A DNA stretch of 33,970 nt from Pirellulales bacterium. Its GTDB lineage: Bacteria; Planctomycetota; Planctomycetia; Pirellulales; JADZDJ01. The notes beneath the pieces are model-generated. The model was not told the DNA's origin, searched no databases, and saw only the letters and a list, made by a program, of their open reading frames with translations. The DNA lies in assembly GCA_035656635.1 (NCBI GenBank), contig DASRSD010000174.1:1-33970 (forward strand), in the 5' to 3' direction. This document shows, piece after piece, positions 24,733 to 31,898 of the stretch; the first letter of the stretch is position 1, and each line of letters opens with the position of its first letter. The position numbers and the translations under genes are program-made.

Positions 24733-25836
24733 ATGCGACGTGTGTTATGGTCGGCAGCGCTTGCCAGCATTGCCTTATCCGCCGGTTTAGTTCTGGCCGG
24801 CGATCAAGAGACTTCGCAGCAAATTGCGGATAGCCTCAGCAGCCGTTTGAAGAATTATAGCGTGGGTGTAAAAGTAGAAGACGGCACCGTGTGGCTGAAT
24901 GGTTTTGTCGCCAACCAAAAACAAATGGCCATGGCTATCCAAACGGCGCAGCGTTGTCCTGGCGTCGAGCGGGTCGTAAACAATTTGGCCATCGGCAGTG
25001 TTGCGCCAGCCTCGACTGGCAGCGTGCACAACACAGCAACCAGTGGCGGCAATACACAGTTAGCTAACAACAAATTCAACGACGACGCCGCACGCCCTCA
25101 AATTCCGCAAGCCAATATGGACATGCCGGAACAAGCCCGACAGCAGTTGGCGCTGGCCGGGTCCAACGCCAACTTGGAAGGCCCTGCCTCGGCAAGTGTC
25201 AATGGACAATCTGCCCAGGCACGCCCATCGAATGCACAAACCAGCTTTGCCAATGCACAAACCAGCTTTGCCAATGCACAAGGCAGCTTTGCCAATGCAC
25301 AAGGCGCCCCGGGTTATTTTCCTGGGAACGGTGGATATCCGATGAATACTGGCTATTACGCCAGCGCCCCAGGCGCTTCCGGCAATACGAACGCAGCGTA
25401 TTATGCTCCGGCTCCGGGTGGCATGGCGCCCGCCGCCAATGGCATGCGGCCGATGGCTCCGCCACAAGGCCCGCTACCGCTGGCCGCCGCCAATCCGACC
25501 TTTCGTCCTGCCGCGATGCAAGGCAATCCGGGCAACATGGGAGAATCCATTGGTGCGCCGCAACCGATGCAGCCAGCCGCGCCAATGGGCGCCGGGGCAC
25601 CGGCTCCGTATCACTTCGACCATCCGCAAATGCCGGGCTATGCGTGGCCGAGTTATGCGGCGTATCCAAACTACGGTGCCGTGACATATCCGAAGCAATA
25701 TTCACCGACTGCGTGGCCGTACATTGGTCCGTTCTATCCGTATCCGCAAGTGCCATTAGGTTGGCGGAAAGTGTCGTTGGAATGGGAAGACGGCTGGTGG
25801 TTCCTCGATTTCAAAGACTCGCATAACTCGAAGTAA
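24733..25836 (+). CDS. BON-domain exported protein with low-complexity body and Trp-rich C-terminus
   Basis: This 367-residue protein has a signal peptide (1-22). The BON domain (about 25-90) contains SSRLKNYSVGVKVEDGTVWLNG and CPGVERVVNNLAI, the usual beta-alpha-beta pattern; BON domains bind lipid membranes or periplasmic partners. A long Ala/Gly/Pro/Met/Asn-rich body (95-330) includes a 21-bp tandem repeat (NAQTSFA units). The C-terminus VPLGWRKVSLEWEDGWWFLDFKD is compact and Trp-rich and resembles a planctomycete-specific tail that I recall from similar proteins. The ATG at 24733 has AGGAGGGG just upstream; a longer frame upstream lacks support. A strong terminator follows directly. Function is unknown; an envelope location is likely. 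Confidence 0.82.
   Translation: MRRVLWSAALASIALSAGLVLAGDQETSQQIADSLSSRLKNYSVGVKVEDGTVWLNGFVANQKQMAMAIQTAQRCPGVERVVNNLAIGSVAPASTGSVHNTATSGGNTQLANNKFNDDAARPQIPQANMDMPEQARQQLALAGSNANLEGPASASVNGQSAQARPSNAQTSFANAQTSFANAQGSFANAQGAPGYFPGNGGYPMNTGYYASAPGASGNTNAAYYAPAPGGMAPAANGMRPMAPPQGPLPLAAANPTFRPAAMQGNPGNMGESIGAPQPMQPAAPMGAGAPAPYHFDHPQMPGYAWPSYAAYPNYGAVTYPKQYSPTAWPYIGPFYPYPQVPLGWRKVSLEWEDGWWFLDFKDSHNSK
25231..25305 (+). repeat. 21-bp in-frame tandem repeat, 3.6 copies
   Basis: Units start at 25231, 25252 and 25273, with a partial 12-base copy at 25294. The consensus aatgcacaaaccagctttgcc encodes NAQTSFA; the third unit and the partial copy have ggc for acc (Gly for Thr). The copies are near-identical at the DNA level, so recent expansion by slippage is likely, and copy number may vary between strains. 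Confidence 0.95.
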
Positions 25837-25849
25837 TTTAATTGCTCCA

Positions 25850-25881
25850 AGCCCTGGGGTTGCAACCCCAGGGCTTTTTTT
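25850..25881 (+). terminator. intrinsic terminator after the BON-domain gene
   Basis: A 12-bp perfect stem (25850-25861 and 25864-25875, AGCCCTGGGGTT with AACCCCAGGGCT; a four-base loop in practice) is followed by TTTTTTATT on the plus strand. It begins 14 bases after the BON stop codon and is a very strong rho-independent terminator. Confidence 0.95.
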
Positions 25882-26071
25882 ATTGGTGGAATGCCTGTGG
25901 TCTGAGACACGGGAGAAATACCGCGACAAGCTACGGTGTGATGCTATCGTGCTGGCGGCCACTTTTTCGTCAGAAACCGAAAAACCTGCAAGTTCCGCCT
26001 AGCTTTACTCGATAACAAGAAACAACTGGCGGTGCCGTGCGCCGCTGGGTTCGAATCGAGGAGCTTTTGGC

Positions 26072-26647
26072 ATGTTACGCCGATCAACCTGGCTCGCTGT
26101 CGCACTACTTGCCCTGACAACGCTTACCAATAGCGGGTGCTTTTGGATCGCTACGCAGGGACCCAACATCGGACCTTTGGCAATTCCTATTCCCGTTAGT
26201 CCGTACTTGCAAAAGGAACAGGAAGATCGCTATTGGGTTCACTTGCGTTATGAGCGTGTGCCCATTCTTGGCCCGATTACGGCGGGTGGTCCGGTGCACG
26301 CACTCGATCCGCCTAGCGACGACGAAGTGATGCGGGCGTTGGAAAAGGCCCGTCCGATTCAAGGCGGTCTTCCTATGTTGCACGAAGAGCAGCGCAACAA
26401 TGTACGCATTGTGAAAGAAAAGATTGCAGATTATGTCGATCCCCCGCGGTTTTATCCGCTGATTGGACCGGCTCAATTACACCATGCCCATTACAAATGC
26501 ACGGTGTACTTCACCGAGATCATTCGTGTCGGCTGGCCGGTGCCGCATACGAAGATTGATGAGGACGCCTCCGAAGTGCTGTACATCGATCACAACCACT
26601 TCCACGTCGTGGGAGATGTTGATTTCGGGCCGACGAATGGATATTAG
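26072..26647 (+). CDS. putative lipoprotein, hypothetical
   Basis: This 191-residue protein has an N-terminal signal sequence LAVALLALTTLTNSGC, with a lipobox-like end at Cys23 (weak: N-S-G-C rather than L-A-G-C). The mature part has no family I recognise. It contains PLAIPIPVSPYLQKEQED, a Pro/Ile-rich strand region, and a C-terminal IDHNHFHVVGDVDFG segment with several His residues. A GAGGAG ribosome site at 26058-26063 supports the ATG. It is preceded by the BON terminator and followed by its own terminator, so it is probably monocistronic. Envelope attachment is an inference. Confidence 0.75.
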   Translation: MLRRSTWLAVALLALTTLTNSGCFWIATQGPNIGPLAIPIPVSPYLQKEQEDRYWVHLRYERVPILGPITAGGPVHALDPPSDDEVMRALEKARPIQGGLPMLHEEQRNNVRIVKEKIADYVDPPRFYPLIGPAQLHHAHYKCTVYFTEIIRVGWPVPHTKIDEDASEVLYIDHNHFHVVGDVDFGPTNGY

Positions 26648-26696
26648 TTGCAGCAATTGCTCAGGCCAACGTGCCAGCTAAAAGATTCGCATTCAT

Positions 26697-26722
26697 AACC
26701 CCGGTTAAGCCGGGGTTTTTCT
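26697..26722 (+). terminator. intrinsic terminator after the lipoprotein gene
   Basis: An 8-bp stem AACCCCGG/CCGGGGTT (26697-26704 and 26710-26717) with loop TTAAG is followed by TTTC and further T residues on the plus strand. It lies about 50 bases after the stop at 26647. Confidence 0.85.
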
Positions 26723-27095
26723 TTGCTTAGGCAGAAACCGCACCGTTCGCGTTCCTTGTGCTGGCGCTGCCATGCTAGCGAAGAATTTGTGATTTCTCCC
26801 ATCTTTGCAGTTCTTGCAGTCTGTCGAAACTGCACCGATCGGGCCGATAACACCGATAGCGGGACGAAAGAGCGCGCGTTCATCGGGCCTTTTGTCTGGC
26901 TGTGCAGAGCCGAGGAGAACGCCAACGTTTTTGACGCGCCACCCGGCGTGACAAATAGGGCACTCCGGCTTTGTACCGATTTTTGTGTGCCAGCCGCAGG
27001 GCAGGCACAAAAAATCAAAACCATTCCAGTGCCGGGCAGCAATGACCCGCACCGCGCTGTAGCGAGTTCCCAATTCAGGCAGAGGGGGTACAAGG
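26723..27095. other. intergenic region upstream of the TPR operon; possible minus-strand zinc-ribbon frame
   Basis: Promoter and leader of the TPR-ExbB-ExbD operon should lie here; no clear -35/-10 pair is visible. A minus-strand frame running from about 27060 down to a TAA at 26705-26707 would encode DFLCLPCGWH, then ECPICHAGW and later DCKNCKDG, that is three C-x2-C pairs, the first two spaced like a zinc ribbon. It lacks an ATG start and ribosome site and ends inside the terminator hairpin. The opposite strand also shows C-x2-C pairs, so it is not called as a gene. Confidence 0.5.
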
Positions 27096-30000
27096 ATGTC
27101 CAACACTGCCGTTCGGCTGTTGTTGAAGGTTACGCTTGGCACTGTGTTGTGCGGCGCATTGGTGAGAGGGGCCTGCGCGGACGAGGCCGATGATCAATTC
27201 GCTCTTGCTTCCAACCATTACGCGTCGAAGCACTGGGATGCCTCGGCCGAGGCGTTCCACAAATTCTTGCACGATCATCCCGACCATGCCAATCGTTGCA
27301 AAGCCATGTTTTACGAAGCGGAGTCGCTAGTTCAGCTGGGCCGTAGCGCAGAAGCTTATCCGCTCTTTTTGGATGTGCTTGCGGAAGAACCGACCGGCGC
27401 CACGGCGCGAGTGGCCTTATTTGGCGCGGCGGAAGCGGCCGTGTTCAATGGACAAGCCGACGAAGCGCAAATTCGTTTGCTGCAATTTCAATCGCAATTC
27501 CCCGGCGACAGCCTCAACGCCAAGGTGTCAATCTACCTTGGTGATTTGGCGATGAAAGCCGGTGACCTTTCTCGCGCCGAGCAATTGTATCGCGAGTCGA
27601 TGCAAAAATACGCCGACCAGCCGATCACCGACCAATGCCGCTTGAATTTAATCCGCATCTTCGAGCAGCAAAAACAATTTGAAGCTGCAGAAAATATGCG
27701 GCACGAAGTGGCCCAACGCGGCCATAGTCCGTGGGCAGAGACGGCGCTGTTACAACTGGCCAGTCAGGAACTTGTCGAAAACAGGCCGCAATCCGCTCTG
27801 GAGCAATACAAGGCGATTGAAGAGCATTTTCCCAGCACTCCGCTGCTGCCACAAACACATTTAGGTTGCGGGCGCGCCTTGTATCAGCTGGCGCATTATG
27901 CCGAGGCGGAAGATGTATTGGGCGCTTTGACGAAAAATCCTGCCGTCGAGGATGATGCGCAGCATTGGCTTGCGCTATGCCAGGAGGCCGACAAACAAGC
28001 CAAGCTTGCCGCTGAAAAGCGCCAACAGGAGGCGGAAGTCGCGGCCAAGCAAGCGGAACAGAAAGCAAAGGTCGCCACGGAACTGCGAAAGGCGGAAGCA
28101 CAGAAAACCCAGGCGGTTGCCAAGGCAAAATCCGATGCAGACGCAGATCGTGCGGCGAAAAACAATCAATCGCCGGTTGTCGCAGCGCCCATCAACCCGA
28201 TTCAATCGACCCTTAAATCGATTCTATCTTCGCGCCGCGACCCCAAAGCCGTTCCCGCACCTGCGCCATCGAGCGTGGCCGCCAATACCAAAGAAAACGG
28301 TGATCATCCGGCGACGAAAGAGCCCAGCGCGAAGGAGGGTTCCTCGGCGAACACGACCGTAGATCCGTTTGCGGCAACCAATCCTGCCGCTTCAACAGAC
28401 AGCACTGCCGCGGCTGCGATCACAACGAAGCCAGCAGGATTACAACCGGTTTCGCCGGAAGTGGCCGCCGCCCAGGAAGAGCAAACTCGCCGCCGTTCCG
28501 CCGTAGTACGTTATCAGGCGGCGGAGAGCATGATTCGCGCCCACCAATACGATCGCGCCATTGCCACCTTGCAAATAGGAGATAATTCGGGCGACGACCC
28601 GCATTCACTGGCCAACCGCTATTTGTTGTATACCGCCTTGCAAGCCGACAAGCGAAGTGACGAGGCGCAAGTTACTCTGGACGATTTAAGTGAAAAGCTG
28701 CAAGTGAAGCTGGCGGCAAGCAATTCGTCGTCCAGTTCAGCGCAGACCACGCCACTTTTTCCGGACGATTTGACAGCTCTTCGCACGCTGAACGATCAGG
28801 TGCAAATGGCGCGCGCCACGCTATTGTTAAGCCATGAAAAATATGCCGAAGCGATCGTTCCATTGCAAACTTATTTAGACACACCGCGCAAAGACGTCGG
28901 TGCGGAAAAGGCCCGTTACGCTTTGACGGTTAGTTTGACGCACGTGCCGGGCCGCCTCGCCGACGCTCAGAAAGCATTGGAGGAGCTGAAAGCGAATCAT
29001 CCCAGCAGTGCATTCATTATTCCCGCCACCGAACAAGTGGCTGACGCGGCCTACGCTGCTAACCAATATTCACTTGCCGCTACCGCATTCAAAGACTTGG
29101 CTGCCGACGGCAATCCGTCCGACATGGTCGCCAAGGGTTTGTCCGGCGCGGCCTGGTGTCATTTGCAAATGAATGAGGAAGAAGCCGCCGATCAAGCGTT
29201 CGCCAAATTTTTGGAGCGCTGCCCGAGCGATTCGCGAGCTCCTATGGCAGCCTTGGCGCGCGGCCAAATTCTGGAGCGTGAAAATCATGTTCAAGCCGCC
29301 TTGGTCGTTTATCGCGAAGCCATTAAGCGCTACGGTCAATCGCAGCAAATGCCAAAGTATTTGCACGCGGCGGCGCGGCTGTATGACCGGGTGAATCAGC
29401 AGCAGGATGCCGCTTCGTTGTATCAACGCTTAGCGCGAGATTATCCCACATATCCGGAAATTGACGCGGTCTTGTACAGTTGGGCCTGGTCGCTGCGCGA
29501 TCTGGGACACGCTGCTGAATCGGATAAAGTGTTCCGGCTGTTGTACGACAATCAGCCGCATAGCCACTATTGGGCCGATGCCACGTATCGGTTGGCGGAG
29601 CGGGCTTCGCAACAAGGAGATAACGACACCGCCAGCGCATTTCTGAAGCAAGTTGTGGAAAGCAGCTGTCCGACGCCCGTGTTGCAACACGCTTTGTTTT
29701 TGCAATCGCAACTTGCAATTGCCGGCGAAAAGTGGGCAGACGCGGAGCCGGCGCTGACACGCATCGTTCGCGACTTTCCTGATGGTTCCATGCATTTAGC
29801 AGCCGAATTCTGGCTCGCAGAAATTGCCTACCGCGCCGGCGATTATACGCTGGCTCAGCAGCGATTTGAAGAACTTGCCCCACGGGCGGCCAATGGAACC
29901 GAGAAATGGGCGGCCATTGTGCCATTGCGGCGCGCGCAAATTTTCGGACAACAGAAGCAATGGGGCGCCGCCCTGGAGTTGGCAGCATCTATTTCCCACG

Positions 30001-30404
30001 ATTATCCGCAGTTCTCGCAGCAATATGAGGCGGATTACCTGATTGGCCGCTGCCTGGCGGAGCAGGCCGATTTTGACGGGGCTCGTGCCGCCTTCGATAA
30101 AGTGATCCACTCCAGCGTCGGCGGAAAAACAGAACTAGGCGCCATTGCCCAATGGATGACCGGAGAAACCTATTATCACCAGGGCAATTACTCGGCCGCC
30201 TTGCACGAATATTTGCGTACCGAGGTGGTTTACTCATACCCGCACTGGCAGGCCGCCGCGTTGCTCCAGGCCGCTAAATGTTACGAGCAGTTAGGTCAAG
30301 CGCAACAAGCCTCCGAAATGTATAGTCGTGTGTTGCAAAGTTATCCGCAAACAGAATTCGTGGCCGAAGCGAGCAAGCGGTTAGTTGATACGACACGGAG
30401 ATAA
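27096..30404 (+). CDS. large exported TPR protein with TolA-like coiled coil
   Basis: This 1102-residue protein has a signal peptide (1-28). Residues 30-295 are helical TPR-type repeats with YbgF/CpoB-like spacing (A-x-x-x-F-x-x-F-L/P pairs, such as AEAFHKFLHDHPDH). Residues 296-354 form a charged Ala/Lys/Glu/Gln helix (QAKLAAEKRQQEAEV) that strongly recalls the TolA domain II helix. A disordered Pro/Ser/Ala linker of about 110 residues follows, and then a second, longer TPR array (about 470-1095). It is the first gene of a four-gene set with ExbB/TolQ, ExbD/TolR and a TonB-like protein, and may be the periplasmic scaffold. The ATG at 27096 lies shortly after a GAGGGGG sequence. Confidence 0.88.
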   Translation: MSNTAVRLLLKVTLGTVLCGALVRGACADEADDQFALASNHYASKHWDASAEAFHKFLHDHPDHANRCKAMFYEAESLVQLGRSAEAYPLFLDVLAEEPTGATARVALFGAAEAAVFNGQADEAQIRLLQFQSQFPGDSLNAKVSIYLGDLAMKAGDLSRAEQLYRESMQKYADQPITDQCRLNLIRIFEQQKQFEAAENMRHEVAQRGHSPWAETALLQLASQELVENRPQSALEQYKAIEEHFPSTPLLPQTHLGCGRALYQLAHYAEAEDVLGALTKNPAVEDDAQHWLALCQEADKQAKLAAEKRQQEAEVAAKQAEQKAKVATELRKAEAQKTQAVAKAKSDADADRAAKNNQSPVVAAPINPIQSTLKSILSSRRDPKAVPAPAPSSVAANTKENGDHPATKEPSAKEGSSANTTVDPFAATNPAASTDSTAAAAITTKPAGLQPVSPEVAAAQEEQTRRRSAVVRYQAAESMIRAHQYDRAIATLQIGDNSGDDPHSLANRYLLYTALQADKRSDEAQVTLDDLSEKLQVKLAASNSSSSSAQTTPLFPDDLTALRTLNDQVQMARATLLLSHEKYAEAIVPLQTYLDTPRKDVGAEKARYALTVSLTHVPGRLADAQKALEELKANHPSSAFIIPATEQVADAAYAANQYSLAATAFKDLAADGNPSDMVAKGLSGAAWCHLQMNEEEAADQAFAKFLERCPSDSRAPMAALARGQILERENHVQAALVVYREAIKRYGQSQQMPKYLHAAARLYDRVNQQQDAASLYQRLARDYPTYPEIDAVLYSWAWSLRDLGHAAESDKVFRLLYDNQPHSHYWADATYRLAERASQQGDNDTASAFLKQVVESSCPTPVLQHALFLQSQLAIAGEKWADAEPALTRIVRDFPDGSMHLAAEFWLAEIAYRAGDYTLAQQRFEELAPRAANGTEKWAAIVPLRRAQIFGQQKQWGAALELAASISHDYPQFSQQYEADYLIGRCLAEQADFDGARAAFDKVIHSSVGGKTELGAIAQWMTGETYYHQGNYSAALHEYLRTEVVYSYPHWQAAALLQAAKCYEQLGQAQQASEMYSRVLQSYPQTEFVAEASKRLVDTTRR

Positions 30405-30479
30405 GGGGCAATCGCTTGGCATGACCTGCAACGAACATTCAGGGCCTTGGAAAGACACTCGTCGCAAAAGGATTTGTCG

Positions 30480-31343
30480 ATGAAAATTGCCGTTGCTTCG
30501 GGTCGTCGAACGTTTGCCATTACGGCCATTGCCACGCTGCTGGTGTGCAGTAACTTCTTGTTGGCGCAGTCGTGGGCACAGAACACGCCGGCTCAAAACT
30601 CGGCCCCGATAGCGGTTCCACAAGCAGCAGCCGGCGGCGAATTACCGCCGGCCGACGATAGTTTGGGGATCGCCAATAAAAGCCTGCTGAAAATTATTCG
30701 AGACGGCGGATTCGTAATGTATCCGTTGTTTCTCTGCTCGTTCGTATTGCTGATGTTCACCTTCGAACGGGCCATCAGCTTGCGTACTGGCCGCGTGATC
30801 CCGGGTCCATTCATCAAGCGTTTCTTGCATCAGTTGCAGGATGGGCAATTAGATCGGGATGAAGCTCGGCTGGTATGCGAAGAAAACGGCAGCTCGGTGG
30901 CGCGAATTTTTGAGGCCGCGGTTCGAAAATGGGGCCGGCCGGCAGTCGAAGTGGAACAAGCCGTGATCGATTCCGGCGAGCGCGTCGCCGGCGATTTGCG
31001 CCGTTACCTTCGCATTTTCAACGGCGTGGTGACCATCGGCCCCCTGTTGGGCTTACTGGGCACAGTGTTTGGCATGATCCGCTCGTTCAGCGATATTGCC
31101 GCGTCGGAAAACACCGGACGCTTGGAGACCTTGTCGCACGGCATCAGCGAAGCATTATTTTGCACGGCAACTGGGCTCTCGGTCGCGATCCCCGCCGTGG
31201 TGTTGCATTTGTATTTTGTGAGCCGCGTGGATCGTCTGGTCATTCAGCTCGATACACTCGGTCAGGACGTGGTGAACACCATCTCCGCCGAAGCATTGCA
31301 AGAAGCCGGCCAATCGCGCCGCAGCCGCAAATCGGCCGCATGA
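30480..31343 (+). CDS. MotA/TolQ/ExbB proton channel family protein
   Basis: This 287-residue inner-membrane protein has an unusual N-terminal extension: a signal-like hydrophobic segment (12-33) and a Pro/Ala-rich periplasmic stretch to about 65. Three helices of the ExbB/TolQ core follow, near residues 78-97, 180-202 and 225-246. Core motifs are NGVVTIGPLLGLLGTVFGMIRSF (181-203), and GISEALFCTATGLSVAIPAVVLH, the proton-pathway helices of the family. It forms the pentameric stator with ExbD. The ATG at 30480 is preferred over 30447 because it starts the hydrophobic segment directly. It follows the TPR gene by 75 bases and precedes ExbD by 125 bases. Confidence 0.93.
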   Translation: MKIAVASGRRTFAITAIATLLVCSNFLLAQSWAQNTPAQNSAPIAVPQAAAGGELPPADDSLGIANKSLLKIIRDGGFVMYPLFLCSFVLLMFTFERAISLRTGRVIPGPFIKRFLHQLQDGQLDRDEARLVCEENGSSVARIFEAAVRKWGRPAVEVEQAVIDSGERVAGDLRRYLRIFNGVVTIGPLLGLLGTVFGMIRSFSDIAASENTGRLETLSHGISEALFCTATGLSVAIPAVVLHLYFVSRVDRLVIQLDTLGQDVVNTISAEALQEAGQSRRSRKSAA

Positions 31344-31468
31344 GAAAGTGATTTTTGATGAAAACTTACTTGCCCCTGGTCTAAGCGCCGAGGGTCCTAC
31401 GCAGTTTCCACTCTCACCTCCGTCCGTTTTGATCCCCCCGATCCCGCCTTTCCGTCTTGTGTCACGCC

Positions 31469-31888
31469 ATGCCACTGAAAATCGCTGATCCTGAAGAACC
31501 GACGTTGAATTTGACGCCGATGATTGACGTCATCCTTACGCTCGTCATTTTCTTCATGGTCGCCACGAAGTTCACAGATGAAGAAAAAGCGATGAGCGTG
31601 AAAGTGCCGTCGGTCTCCAGCCAGCAAGCGGTGAATTCTGCTGCGGAGCCGAAGGTGGTGAACGTGTTTGCCGACGGACACATTTTGCTCGGCACGCAGC
31701 CGGTTTCGCTCGACGATTTAACGCAGCAATTGGCCGCTGCTCATGGACAGTATCACAAGCTCAGCGTGTTGGTTCGCGGTGATCGCGATACAACTCACGG
31801 ACGCATGACGGAAGTGTACGACGCCTGTCGCCGCGCCGGCATAACGGAAGTAGCAATTTCAGTTAAGGTCGGCGCCAAACAAAGATGA
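31469..31888 (+). CDS. ExbD/TolR family biopolymer transport protein
   Basis: This 139-residue protein is of normal length for ExbD/TolR. The short cytoplasmic end is followed by the single helix LTPMIDVILTLVIFFMVAT, which carries the essential Asp20 of the proton pathway. The periplasmic domain then holds VNVFADGHILLG, LSVLVRGDRDTTHGRMTEVYDACRRAGI, matching the ExbD fold. The ATG at 31469 is used; an upstream in-frame TTG at 31457 is less likely. The gap to ExbB (125 bases) is the longest in this operon and holds a tiny eight-codon frame. The TonB-like gene follows after ten bases. Confidence 0.93.
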   Translation: MPLKIADPEEPTLNLTPMIDVILTLVIFFMVATKFTDEEKAMSVKVPSVSSQQAVNSAAEPKVVNVFADGHILLGTQPVSLDDLTQQLAAAHGQYHKLSVLVRGDRDTTHGRMTEVYDACRRAGITEVAISVKVGAKQR

Positions 31889-31898
31889 GCGGATTGCT

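Noticed and set aside
26723-27193. 156-residue plus-strand frame before and into the TPR gene
   Set aside because: It overlaps the start of the well-supported TPR protein in another frame and lacks a ribosome site.
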